Of a stretch of 11,446 nt of DNA, positions 1-6,320 are shown piece after piece. The stretch lies in the NCBI GenBank assembly GCA_003222235.1, contig QHVD01000048.1:1-11446 (forward strand), written 5' to 3'. The notes below the pieces were generated by a model, which searched no databases, was not told the DNA's origin, and worked only from the letters and a program-made list of their open reading frames with translations. The position numbers were made by a program, and so were the translations under genes. The DNA comes from Gemmatimonadota bacterium. Lineage in GTDB: Bacteria > Gemmatimonadota > Gemmatimonadetes > Gemmatimonadales > GWC2-71-9. Position 1 is the stretch's first letter; the number at the start of each line of letters is the position of its first letter.

Positions 1-486
1 CAGCAGCGGGTGTTCCGGATGATTCCCGGGCTCGAGCGCGCCGAATTCCTGCGCTACGGCAGCGTCCACCGCAATTCGTACATCAACGCGCCGCGCGCCC
101 TCACCGCCCATCTTGCGGCGCAGGACGATCCGCAACTGCTCTTCGCCGGACAGATCACCGGCGTCGAGGGTTACACCGAATCGGCGGCGACGGGCATCCT
201 CGCCGGGATCAACCTGGCGCGGCTGCTCGCCGGCGAGCCGCCGCTGGTCCCGCCGGCGACGACGATGCTGGGCGCGCTGTACCGCTACCTGCACGCCGCG
301 GACCCGGAGCATTTCCAGCCGATGAACGCCAACTTCGGTCTGCTCGAGCCACTGGAGACTCCGGTGCGGGACAAGGCCCGGAAGCGGGAACTGCTCGTCG
401 AGCGGGCGCTCGCGGAGATGGACCGGTTCGCGGAGCGGCTCGGGATCGCGAAGAACGCTGAGTCCGGAGTGCGGAGTGCGGAGTGA
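1..486 (+). CDS. trmFO: TrmFO, C-terminal part (5' truncated by window edge)
   Basis: TrmFO is the FAD- and methylenetetrahydrofolate-dependent enzyme that methylates uridine 54 in the T-loop of tRNA in the cytoplasm. Only the last 161 codons are present; the reading frame is already open at base 1, and the family is usually about 440-470 residues. The stretch FRMIPGLERAEFLRYGSVHR, then NSYINAP, is the characteristic TrmFO segment, followed by LLFAGQITGVEGYTESAATG, the FAD-binding C-terminal signature shared with GidA-type proteins, and then MNANFGLLEP. The last few codons (about 461-486) are built from a 7-bp repeat with unit GGAGTGC, so the terminal residues GVRSAE are repeat-encoded. The following genes xerC, hslV and hslU support the call, because this order is known from Bacillus and relatives. 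Identification is firm; the start lies outside the window. Confidence 0.95.
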   Translation, partial: QQRVFRMIPGLERAEFLRYGSVHRNSYINAPRALTAHLAAQDDPQLLFAGQITGVEGYTESAATGILAGINLARLLAGEPPLVPPATTMLGALYRYLHAADPEHFQPMNANFGLLEPLETPVRDKARKRELLVERALAEMDRFAERLGIAKNAESGVRSAE

Positions 487-522
487 ATCAATGTGGAATG
501 TGGAATGCGGAATGCGGAATGG
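459..522 (+). repeat. Heptamer tandem repeats over the trmFO stop and xerC start (left arm)
   Basis: Two related 7-bp repeat families lie back to back. The first has unit GGAGTGC, three to four copies at about 466-484, and crosses the trmFO stop codon (484-486). The second has unit GGAATGC/GGAATGT, about four copies at 495-520. The second family recurs inverted at 576-608. The repeats encode the end of TrmFO and the start of the XerC frame, and one GGAG serves as the probable ribosome binding site of xerC. Confidence 0.85.
480..493 (+). promoter_or_regulatory. Ribosome binding site and ATG that decide the xerC start
   Basis: GGAG at 480-483 lies seven bases before ATG 491-493. It is the only in-frame candidate start with a clear Shine-Dalgarno match; the alternatives are GTG 476 and ATG 512. 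The GGAG belongs to the heptamer repeat, so the repeat appears to supply the translation signal. Confidence 0.5.
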
Positions 523-575
523 AGAGGCGGATTCTCGATCCGCAGGCGGCCTACGTGGTCGAAGCACGCCCGTCA

Positions 576-608
576 ATTCCGCATTCCGCATTCCGCATTC
601 CGAATTCC
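576..608 (-). repeat. Heptamer repeat, inverted right arm
   Basis: Units of ATTCCGC (reverse complement of the left-arm GGAATGC) occur about four times at 576-602. The run at 576-594 is an exact 19-base reverse complement of 502-520, with 55 bases between the arms, so the pair could fold into a long hairpin in DNA or mRNA. The right arm is in frame with xerC and encodes residues such as SAFRIPHSEF that have no counterpart in ordinary XerC proteins. Confidence 0.85.
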
Positions 609-1192
609 CCCAGATCCGAGACTTCGTCGCCTTCCTCGCGAAGGAGCGCAACGATTCGCCGCACACGGTGACGGCGTACGCCCGGGACGTCGCGGACTTC
701 GCCGCGTTTTGCGGCCGGTATTACGGCGGCCGCTGGAGCTGGGCCGGCGTGGACCGGTTGGCGATCCGGGGCTGGCTCGGGGCGATGCAGGAGCGCGGCC
801 TCGCGAGGCGCTCGGCGGCGCGCGCCCTGTCGGCGCTGCGGACCTTCTACCGGTTCCTGAGCGTTACTCAGGGGCTGGACGTCAATCCGGCGAAGGCGGC
901 GCGCACCCCGAAGCTGGAGCAGACTCTCCCGACCCCCCTCGACCGCGGCGAGATCGTGACGCTGTTCGCGCACGCCGAGCGTCGCGCCGAGGCGGGCGGC
1001 TTCAAAGGAGCGCGCGACCTCGCGATGCTCGAGCTGTTCTACTCGACGGGGATCAGACTCGCGGAGCTGACCGGGCTCAACGATCCGGACGTGGATCTCG
1101 TCTCCGACCGGCTGAAAGTCCGCGGCAAAGGAAAGAAGGAGTGGGTCGTGCCCGTGGGGAGCTATGCAGGACGCGCGCTGCGGCGCTGGCGA

Positions 1193-1225
1193 GGGGGGGG
1201 GGGCCGGGGGGGCCGGGGGGGCCGG
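1193..1225 (+). repeat. G-tract repeat inside xerC (G11-CC-G7-CC-G7-CC)
   Basis: This is a run of 11 G, then two units of seven G, each set off by CC: in effect a 9-bp repeat GGGGGGGCC. In the restored frame it encodes a Gly/Pro-rich linker between the strand carrying the catalytic Lys and the HxxR region. It could form a G-quadruplex and is highly prone to slippage. The xerC frame changes here. Confidence 0.9.
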
Positions 1226-1490
1226 TGTTCGTGAATCGGCGCGGGAAGCGACTCACGCCGCGGGGCGTCCAGCTCGCGATCAAGGGCCTGCTCGCCGCGC
1301 TCGCCCGCGGCCACGCCTTGCACGTGCACTCGCTGCGCCACAGCTTCGCAACCCACCTGCTCGACGCGGGAGCCGACCTGCGGGCGGTGCAGGAGCTCCT
1401 GGGCCACGCTTCTCTCGGCACGACGCAGGTGTATACTCACGTATCGGTCGAGCGGCTGAAGCAGGCGTACCGCCAGGCTCACCCCCGGGC

Positions 1491-2033
1491 ATGAGATCCA
1501 TGCAGCGGGCTCACAGCACCACCATCCTGGGCGTGCGCCGGGACGGCCACGTGGCGCTGGGTGGCGATGGTCAGGTCACGATTGGCGACACGGTGCTGAA
1601 GGCCAACGCCACAAAGGTCCGGGCCCTGAAGAACGGCAAGATCCTGGCGGGATTCGCGGGGGCCGCGGCCGATGCGTTCACGCTGTTCGAGAAGTTCGAA
1701 GAGAAGCTCGAGCGCTATCCGGGGAATCTGCCTCGCGCGGCCGTCGAGCTCGCGAAAGACTGGCGCTCGGACCGGGTGCTGCGGCGTCTCGAGGCGCTGC
1801 TCGCCGTGGCGGACAAGGAGCACGGTTACGTGATCAGCGGCACCGGCGAGCTCATCGAGCCGGACGACGGCGTCCTCTCCATCGGGTCCGGCGGGAGCTA
1901 CGCGCTCGCCGCCGCCCGCGCCCTGTTGCGGTCGTCCGAGCTCTCCGCAAAGGATATTGTGCAGCGCTCACTCGAGATCGCGGCCGAGATCTGCGTGTAC
2001 ACCAACGCGCACATCACCGTGCTGGAGCTGTGA
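1491..2033 (+). CDS. hslV: HslV, ATP-dependent protease proteolytic subunit
   Basis: HslV is the threonine peptidase that forms the double-hexamer core of the cytoplasmic HslVU protease. The 180-residue product has the N-terminal sequence HSTTILGVRRDGHVALGGDG; the family nucleophile is the first Thr of the TT pair (Thr10 with this start), exposed after removal of the leader. GDGQVTIGDTVLKANATKVR and the GSGGSYALAAARAL segment are typical of HslV. The start chosen is ATG 1491, which overlaps the xerC stop as ATGA; ATG 1500 is a second choice and would give a six-residue leader. No strong Shine-Dalgarno is seen, so translation is probably coupled to xerC, which makes the xerC frame break relevant to its expression. 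The stop overlaps the hslU ATG (TGATG). Length is normal for the family (about 175-180). Confidence 0.95.
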   Translation: MRSMQRAHSTTILGVRRDGHVALGGDGQVTIGDTVLKANATKVRALKNGKILAGFAGAAADAFTLFEKFEEKLERYPGNLPRAAVELAKDWRSDRVLRRLEALLAVADKEHGYVISGTGELIEPDDGVLSIGSGGSYALAAARALLRSSELSAKDIVQRSLEIAAEICVYTNAHITVLEL

Positions 2034-3559
2034 TGGCCGAGCCCAGCCGCACGCCGGGAGAGGAGCCGCCGCCCGAGCAGCGGGCGCAGGAAGAAGAGCC
2101 GCTGCCGTGGCTGGAAGAGCTGCCGCCGCGCAAGATCGTGGCGGAGCTGGACCGCTACATCGTCGGCCAGGACGTGGCGAAGAAAGCCGTGGCCATCGCG
2201 ATCCGGAACCGCTGGCGGCGCGCCCAGGCCCCTGACGAGATCCGGGACGAGATCGTCCCCAACAACATCATCATGATCGGGCCCACCGGCGTGGGCAAGA
2301 CGGAGATCGCCCGCCGCCTCGCCCGGCTTGCAGGAGCGCCGTTCCTGAAAGTCGAGGCGTCCAAGTTCACCGAGGTGGGCTACGTCGGGCGCGACGTCGA
2401 GTCGATGGTCCGCGAGCTCGTCGATGTCGCGATCAACATGGTGCGCACCGAGCGGGAGGACGATGTCTACCCGCGCGCCGAAGAGCGCGCCGAGGAGCGG
2501 CTGCTCGACATCCTCCTGCCCCCGGTCCCCTCGGCGCCCGTCCTTCCCGTTCCCTCCGCGCCCTCCGGGGAGAAGGGAGAGGACACGGGGGAGACCCGCC
2601 CGCTCTTCGTCGTGTCCTCGAGAGGCGACGTGACGCCCAAGGCCGCCGAGGCGAGCGCCGAGTTGCAGGAGCGGTGGCGCCGCACGCGGGAGAAGCTGCG
2701 GCAGCAGTTGCGTGAGGGGAAGCTCGAGGAGCGCGACGTCGAGGTCGAGGTCCAGCAGCAGGGCTTCCCGATGCTCGAGATGATGCAGCCGCCGCCGGGC
2801 ATGGAGGGGCCGGACTTCAATTTCACCGAGTGGCTGCAGGAGCTCCTGCCGAAAAAGAAGAAGCGACGCACGGTGCACCTGCACGAGGCGCGCCGCATCC
2901 TGGTCGACGAAGAGCTGAAGAAGCTCGTCGATATGGACGACGTGGTGAGCGAGGCGCTGGACCGGGTCGAGAACCACGGCATCATCTTCATCGACGAGCT
3001 CGATAAGATCGCGGGCGAGCGGGGCTCCGTAGGCCCCGACGTGTCGCGCGAAGGCGTGCAGCGCGACCTGCTGCCGATCGTCGAGGGATCGACGGTCCAG
3101 ACCCGGTACGGCTACGTCCGCACCGACCACATCCTCTTCATCGCCGCCGGCGCATTCCACGTCTCCAAGCCCTCCGACCTGATCCCCGAGCTGCAGGGAC
3201 GCTTCCCCATCCGCGTCGAGCTCGAGCCCCTCACCGAAGCGGACTTCGTCCGGATCCTCACCGAGCCCGAGAATGCGCTCACCAAGCAATACGCCGCACT
3301 GTGCGCGGCCGACGGCGCGACCCTCGAGTTCGCCCCCGACGGCATCCGCGAGGTCGCGAGCATCGCGGCGAAGGCGAACGAGCAGATGGAGAACATCGGC
3401 GCCCGCCGGCTGCACACCGTGATGACCGCGCTGCTCGAAGAGCTGCTGTTCGAGCTGCCCGACTACCCTATCAAGCACCTCGTCTTCGACGCCGCCAAGG
3501 TGCGCGAGCGCCTTTCGAAGGTCCTCGAAAACGAGGATCTGAGGCGCTACATCCTCTAA
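2033..3559 (+). CDS. hslU: HslU, AAA+ unfoldase of the HslVU protease
   Basis: HslU is the hexameric ATPase that unfolds substrates and feeds them into HslV. Walker A is GPTGVGKT (residues 83-90) and Walker B is IIFIDELDKI (317-326). EASKFTEVGYVGRDVESMVR and GSTVQTRYGYVRTDHILFIA (pore/sensor region) are near-invariant family segments. The C-terminus EDLRRYIL is the tail that inserts into HslV. The product is 508 residues, against about 440-465 in most bacteria. The excess is a Pro/Glu-rich N-terminal extension of about 30 residues and a larger intermediate domain, including two copies of an 8-residue PVPSAPxx repeat (164-179). The start ATG 2033 has GGAG at 2024-2027 and overlaps the hslV stop, so the two are co-translated. 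The last codons ATC CTC TAA form the first unit of a tandem repeat running downstream. Confidence 0.96.
   Translation: MAEPSRTPGEEPPPEQRAQEEEPLPWLEELPPRKIVAELDRYIVGQDVAKKAVAIAIRNRWRRAQAPDEIRDEIVPNNIIMIGPTGVGKTEIARRLARLAGAPFLKVEASKFTEVGYVGRDVESMVRELVDVAINMVRTEREDDVYPRAEERAEERLLDILLPPVPSAPVLPVPSAPSGEKGEDTGETRPLFVVSSRGDVTPKAAEASAELQERWRRTREKLRQQLREGKLEERDVEVEVQQQGFPMLEMMQPPPGMEGPDFNFTEWLQELLPKKKKRRTVHLHEARRILVDEELKKLVDMDDVVSEALDRVENHGIIFIDELDKIAGERGSVGPDVSREGVQRDLLPIVEGSTVQTRYGYVRTDHILFIAAGAFHVSKPSDLIPELQGRFPIRVELEPLTEADFVRILTEPENALTKQYAALCAADGATLEFAPDGIREVASIAAKANEQMENIGARRLHTVMTALLEELLFELPDYPIKHLVFDAAKVRERLSKVLENEDLRRYIL
2522..2569 (+). repeat. 24-bp imperfect tandem repeat in hslU I-domain
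   Basis: Two imperfect 24-bp units (2522-2545 and 2546-2569) encode PVPSAPVL and PVPSAPSG. They are followed by a Gly/Glu-rich tail (GEKGEDTGE). The insert lies in the variable intermediate domain, so it should not disturb the ATPase fold. Confidence 0.7.
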
Positions 3560-3601
3560 GCATCCTCTAAGCATCCCTCTAAGCATCCCTCTAAGCATCC
3601 C
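3551..3601 (+). repeat. 11/12-bp tandem repeat at the hslU 3' end
   Basis: Units are ATCCTCTAAGC at 3551-3561 and 3562-3572, then ATCCCTCTAAGC at 3573-3584 and 3585-3596, then a partial ATCCC. The first unit contains the last two sense codons and the TAA stop of hslU, so the array looks like repeated copying of the gene's own 3' end. It makes no hairpin that I can see, so it is not a usual terminator. Confidence 0.9.
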
Positions 3602-3603
3602 GC

Positions 3604-3632
3604 TTGTCCGGTTGTACCATGGCAGGTAGAAT
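3604..3632 (+). promoter_or_regulatory. Sigma70-type promoter for argF
   Basis: The -35 candidate TTGTCC (3604-3609) and the -10 candidate TAGAAT (3627-3632) are separated by exactly 17 bases. The -10 matches the consensus at five of six positions. It lies about 44 bases upstream of the argF ATG, leaving a short leader. No arginine-repressor box was recognised. Function is inferred from the motif only. Confidence 0.55.
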
Positions 3633-3675
3633 TCGCAGTTGACGGCTGTCATTTTGACCTGCTCTCGGGGGATCC

Positions 3676-4578
3676 ATGCCCAAGCGCGATTTCCTCGCCA
3701 TCACGGACCTCTCCCGAGACGAGATCCTGCGCTTGTTCGAGCTTGCCCACCGTATGAAGACGGGGTCGTACCGGGAGACTCCCCTGGCCGGGAAGACCTT
3801 GGCGATGATCTTCGCCAAGTCGAGCACCCGCACTCGGGTGTCGTTCGAGGTCGGCACCCATCAGCTGGGTGGCCAGGCGCTGTTCCTGTCTTCCCGGGAC
3901 ATCCAGCTCGGTCGGGGGGAGCCCATTGCCGACACGGCCCGAGTGTTGTCGCGTTACGTGAGCGGAATCATGATCCGGACCTTCGACCATGCCGACGTGG
4001 TGGAGCTCGCCCGCTATGCCGCCATCCCCGTCATCAACGGCCTCACCGACCTGTCGCACCCGTGCCAGGTTCTCGCGGACCTGTTCACCGTGCGCGAGGC
4101 CCTCGGGACCTGGGAGGGGAAGCGCGTAGCGTGGGTGGGGGACGGCAACAACATGGCGAATAGCTGGCTCGAGGCGGCCCAGGTTCTGGGGTTCGAGCTG
4201 CGCCTGGCGTGCCCCGAGGGGTACGAGCCGAACCGCAAGTTGTTCGAGCGCGCCAGGTCCACCGGCGGATGCGTGGCGGTCACCGAGACCCCAGAGGAGG
4301 CGGTGGAGGGGGCTCACGTGGTGAACACGGACGTGTGGGCGTCAATGGGCCAGGAAGCCGAGGCTGAGGCGCGGCGCAACGCCTTCCGGGGCTATACCGT
4401 GGACGCCGAGTTGATGAAGCTGGCGGATTCGCAGGCGATCTTCCTTCACTGCCTACCCGCGCACCGTGGCGAGGAAGTCACGCCCGAGGTGATCGACGGG
4501 CCCCAGTCCCGGGTGTGGGACGAGGCCGAGAACCGGTTGCACGTACAGAAAGCGCTCCTTGCCACGTTGCTGATCTGA
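3676..4578 (+). CDS. argF: Ornithine carbamoyltransferase
   Basis: This enzyme condenses ornithine and carbamoyl phosphate to citrulline in arginine biosynthesis (cytoplasmic, normally a trimer). The 300-residue length is normal. Residues 50-54 are STRTR, the carbamoyl-phosphate site; HPCQ is at 128-131; DVWASMGQE at 219-227 is the ornithine-loop motif; HCLPAHRGEEV begins at 258, with Cys259 the conserved active-site cysteine. Together these separate it from aspartate carbamoyltransferase and from acetylornithine-type paralogues (which lack DxxxSMG/HCLP in this form). The start ATG has a G-run (3667-3671) four bases upstream as a ribosome binding site. It has its own promoter candidate at 3604-3632 and is followed after 34 bases by gcvT. 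No other arginine gene is visible in the window. Confidence 0.96.
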   Translation: MPKRDFLAITDLSRDEILRLFELAHRMKTGSYRETPLAGKTLAMIFAKSSTRTRVSFEVGTHQLGGQALFLSSRDIQLGRGEPIADTARVLSRYVSGIMIRTFDHADVVELARYAAIPVINGLTDLSHPCQVLADLFTVREALGTWEGKRVAWVGDGNNMANSWLEAAQVLGFELRLACPEGYEPNRKLFERARSTGGCVAVTETPEEAVEGAHVVNTDVWASMGQEAEAEARRNAFRGYTVDAELMKLADSQAIFLHCLPAHRGEEVTPEVIDGPQSRVWDEAENRLHVQKALLATLLI

Positions 4579-4589
4579 CGCGGGCTCCT

Positions 4590-4604
4590 CCCCACCCCAC
4601 CCCA
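4590..4604 (+). repeat. CCCCA x3 in the argF-gcvT gap
   Basis: Three exact CCCCA units lie just upstream of the gcvT ATG (4613). The opposite strand reads TGGGG repeated and could form part of a G-quadruplex. The space before gcvT therefore has no Shine-Dalgarno-like purine stretch. Confidence 0.75.
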
Positions 4605-4612
4605 AGCCGCCC

Positions 4613-5785
4613 ATGGTCGAGCAGACCCAGAGCCCCCCCAGCCCCCCTCTCAGGCGCACGCCGCTGCACGACATCCACGTGAGCCTGGGCGCCAAGATGG
4701 TGCCGTTCGGGGGCTACTTGATGCCGGTGAGCTACGCGAGGAGCGGGGGGGGAGGGGAGGGGGGGGGGATCGCGGCCGAGCACCGGGCGGTGCGCGAGGC
4801 GGTAGGCATCTTCGACGTGTCGCACATGGGCGAGTTCGAGATCACCGGGCCCGACCGCAACGCCTTCGTACAGCGGGTCTCCTGCAACGACGTCGGCGCC
4901 CTCGAGCCCGGCCAGGCGCAATATTCAGCGCTCCTTACCGCGGAGGGGACGTTCGCGGACGACTGCATCGTCTACCGCTTCGACGACCGGCTGATGCTGG
5001 TCGTGAACGCCTCCAACAGCGCCAGGGACTGGGCCCACATCGTGGCCCAGAAGCGCGGCGCCAACGTCCGGCTGCGCGACATTTCGGACCAGACCGGTCT
5101 TCTGGCGGTTCAGGGTCCCGGGGCGGAAGCGCTGCTCGCGCCGCTCAGCAACGTGGGCGTCGCGACGATCCGGTACTACCACTTCGCCCAGGGCACGGTC
5201 GCGGGCGCGCAATGCTTCATCTCGCGTACCGGGTACACGGGCGAGGACGGGTTCGAGCTGTACTGCCGCGCCGCCGACCTGGAGCGGCTGTGGCACGTGC
5301 TGGCCGGTGCCGGCCGCGCCGAGCCGTGCGGACTCGGGGCGCGCGACACCCTGCGACTCGAAGCCGGGTATCCGCTATACGGCAGCGACATTGACGAGAC
5401 GGTGACGCCCTTCGAGGCCGGGCTCGGCTGGATCGTGAAGCTCGACAAAGGCGCCGACTTCGCCGGGCTCCCGGCGCTCAAGCGGCAGAAGCTCGAAGGC
5501 GTGAAGCGCCGGCTCGTGGGGTTCAAGGTGCTCGAGCCGCGCGTCGTCGCACGCCCGGGTCATGCCGTGTACCTCGACGGCCGCCGGCTGGACGTCGTGC
5601 GGAGTGGGACCGTGACGCCGACCGTGAATGGCGCCATCGGCACCACGTATCTGCCCGCAGCGCAAGCGCGGGCGGGGACGCGCTTCGAGATCGACGTGCG
5701 TGGCAAGCGGGCGCCCGCGGAAACGGTTACGATGCCTTTCGTGCCAAGGAGAACCAAGACGGTAGAGGGCGGTAGAGGGCGGTAG
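4613..5785 (+). CDS. gcvT: Aminomethyltransferase (glycine cleavage T-protein)
   Basis: The T-protein transfers the aminomethyl carbon from lipoylated H-protein to tetrahydrofolate, releasing ammonia. The sequence shows RTPLHDIHVSLGAKMVPFGG, FDVSHMGEFEITGP, TFADDCIVYRF (conserved Asp pair 116-117), SRTGYTGEDGFELY, the RDTLRLEAGYPLYGSDI segment, and a C-terminal beta-barrel part ending TVTMPFVPRR. It is 390 residues against roughly 360-370 usually. The excess is an N-terminal tail rich in Ser/Pro (SPPSPP, from C-tracts 4633-4647), a Gly-rich insert SGGGGEGGG (4742-4768) after MPVSYAR, and a repeat-encoded C-terminus VEGGRGR. The ATG at 4613 has no visible Shine-Dalgarno, being preceded by C-rich sequence, but no better start exists. 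No gcvH or gcvP is in the window. A YgfZ-type paralogue is less likely given the intact GcvT motifs. Confidence 0.93.
   Translation: MVEQTQSPPSPPLRRTPLHDIHVSLGAKMVPFGGYLMPVSYARSGGGGEGGGIAAEHRAVREAVGIFDVSHMGEFEITGPDRNAFVQRVSCNDVGALEPGQAQYSALLTAEGTFADDCIVYRFDDRLMLVVNASNSARDWAHIVAQKRGANVRLRDISDQTGLLAVQGPGAEALLAPLSNVGVATIRYYHFAQGTVAGAQCFISRTGYTGEDGFELYCRAADLERLWHVLAGAGRAEPCGLGARDTLRLEAGYPLYGSDIDETVTPFEAGLGWIVKLDKGADFAGLPALKRQKLEGVKRRLVGFKVLEPRVVARPGHAVYLDGRRLDVVRSGTVTPTVNGAIGTTYLPAAQARAGTRFEIDVRGKRAPAETVTMPFVPRRTKTVEGGRGR
4745..4768 (+). repeat. Pure G/A tract inside gcvT (G8-A-G4-A-G10)
   Basis: Twenty-two G and two A in frame encode Gly and one Glu. They sit between MPVSYAR and IAAEHRAVREAVG, where ordinary GcvT proteins have only one or two residues. 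The tract is slippage-prone and quadruplex-capable. It can also pair with C-tracts at 4633-4639 and 4642-4647 in the same transcript. Confidence 0.85.
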
Positions 5786-5810
5786 AAGACGGTAGAGGAC
5801 GGTAGAGGAC
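5761..5810 (+). repeat. 10-bp tandem repeat over the gcvT stop
   Basis: Five contiguous 10-bp units, GGTAGAGGGC (two), GGTAGAAGAC (one) and GGTAGAGGAC (two), start within the gcvT coding frame and contain its TAG stop at 5783-5785. They end three bases before the moaB ATG. The 10-bp period is not a multiple of three, so the unit reads as stop in one register, and copy-number change would alter only the spacer beyond the stop. Confidence 0.93.
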
Positions 5811-5816
5811 GACATG
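5805..5816 (+). promoter_or_regulatory. Repeat-derived ribosome binding site of moaB
   Basis: GAGGA (5805-5809) from the last 10-bp unit lies four bases before ATG 5814. Every unit of the array carries a similar purine core, but only the last is correctly spaced. Confidence 0.5.
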
Positions 5817-6317
5817 CGGGTCGGCATACTCACGATTTCTGATCTCGGCGCGGCGGGAGAGCGCGCCGACACGTCGGGCGATGCAATCGTCGCGTGGGCG
5901 AAGGAACGGGGCTACGAGGTCGCGCTGCGCGGTGTGGTGCCGGACGAGAGCGATCGCATCGCGGGCGTGCTCGCCCGCATCGCGGGCATGCTCGCCCGTT
6001 GGGCGGACTCGGGCGACGTGGACGTGATCCTGACGACCGGCGGCACGGGACTCACCGAACGTGACGTGACGCCCGAGGCGACCAGGGGAGTGCTGGAGCG
6101 GCCGGCCCCTGGGATCGCTGAGGCATTACGGGCGAGCGCGGCGCCACACTTCCCCCGAGCGTGGCTGTCGCGCGGCGTCGCAGGCACACGGGGGAAGACT
6201 TTGATTGTTAACCTCCCCGGCTCGACCGGCGGCGTGAAGGACGGACTGGCGGTGCTGCAAGGTTTCCTTGACCACGCGGTCGAATTGGTGACAGGAACCC
6301 GCACCGCTCATGGGTAA
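5814..6317 (+). CDS. MoaB/MogA-family molybdopterin-biosynthesis protein
   Basis: Proteins of this family adenylylate molybdopterin (MogA) or are close relatives (MoaB) in molybdenum cofactor synthesis; they are cytoplasmic trimers or hexamers. The sequence shows MRVGILTISDLGAAGERADTSG at the N-terminus, VVPDESDRI, the nucleotide-binding TTGGTGLTERDVTPEAT (TTGGTG at 74-79) and NLPGSTGGVKDGLAVL near the C-terminus. The 167-residue length is typical, even though residues 48-61 are a 21-bp in-frame tandem duplication (RIAGVLA/RIAGMLA) that lengthens a helix. The start ATG is chosen for its ribosome binding site and the conserved N-terminus. No other Mo-cofactor gene or molybdoenzyme is in the window, so MoaB versus MogA is not resolved and I give no symbol. 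Confidence 0.9.
   Translation: MRVGILTISDLGAAGERADTSGDAIVAWAKERGYEVALRGVVPDESDRIAGVLARIAGMLARWADSGDVDVILTTGGTGLTERDVTPEATRGVLERPAPGIAEALRASAAPHFPRAWLSRGVAGTRGKTLIVNLPGSTGGVKDGLAVLQGFLDHAVELVTGTRTAHG
5955..5996 (+). repeat. 21-bp tandem duplication inside the moaB-like gene
   Basis: The units 5955-5975 and 5976-5996 differ at one base (GTG/ATG, Val/Met). The duplication is in frame and adds seven residues to a surface helix between VVPDESD and WADSGDVD. Confidence 0.92.
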
Positions 6318-6320
6318 CTC

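Larger units (their letters stand above)
491..1494 (+). pseudogene. xerC: Tyrosine recombinase XerC, frame broken at a G-tract
   Basis: XerC, with XerD, resolves chromosome dimers at the dif site through a tyrosine nucleophile. Two adjoining frames make one protein. The first frame (491 to about 1200) carries the N-terminal SAM-like DNA-binding domain (IRDFVAFLAKERNDSPHTVT) and the catalytic Arg in STGIRLAEL plus the Lys in VRGKGKKEW. The second frame (about 1200-1494) carries VNRRGKRLTPRG, the HSLRH box (His and Arg), LGHAS (His) and TTQVYTHV (Tyr). The switch lies in G11-CC-G7-CC-G7-CC at 1193-1223. One added base would restore 334 residues. The first 40 or so residues are heptamer-repeat-encoded and extra to the family. 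The gene's TGA overlaps the hslV ATG. Codon content and catalytic residues on both sides are intact, so the lesion is recent, a slippage switch, or a sequencing error. XerC rather than XerD is inferred from the trmFO-xerC-hslVU order. Confidence 0.85.

Noticed and set aside
495..608. CRISPR array
   Set aside because: Units are 7 bp, directly adjacent without spacers, and no cas gene is present.
491..1494. xerC as part of an integron or phage integrase module
   Set aside because: The neighbours are housekeeping genes in a known conserved order, with no attachment site or other mobile genes.
3551..3601. Intrinsic terminator after hslU
   Set aside because: The repeat has no self-complementary arms and no T-run; it is only a tandem array.
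1898..3652. Long open frame of 584 codons on the minus strand opposite hslU
   Set aside because: It is the antisense shadow of hslV/hslU caused by high GC; the composition is Leu/Gly/Asp/Arg-rich with no recognisable domain, and hslU is certain.
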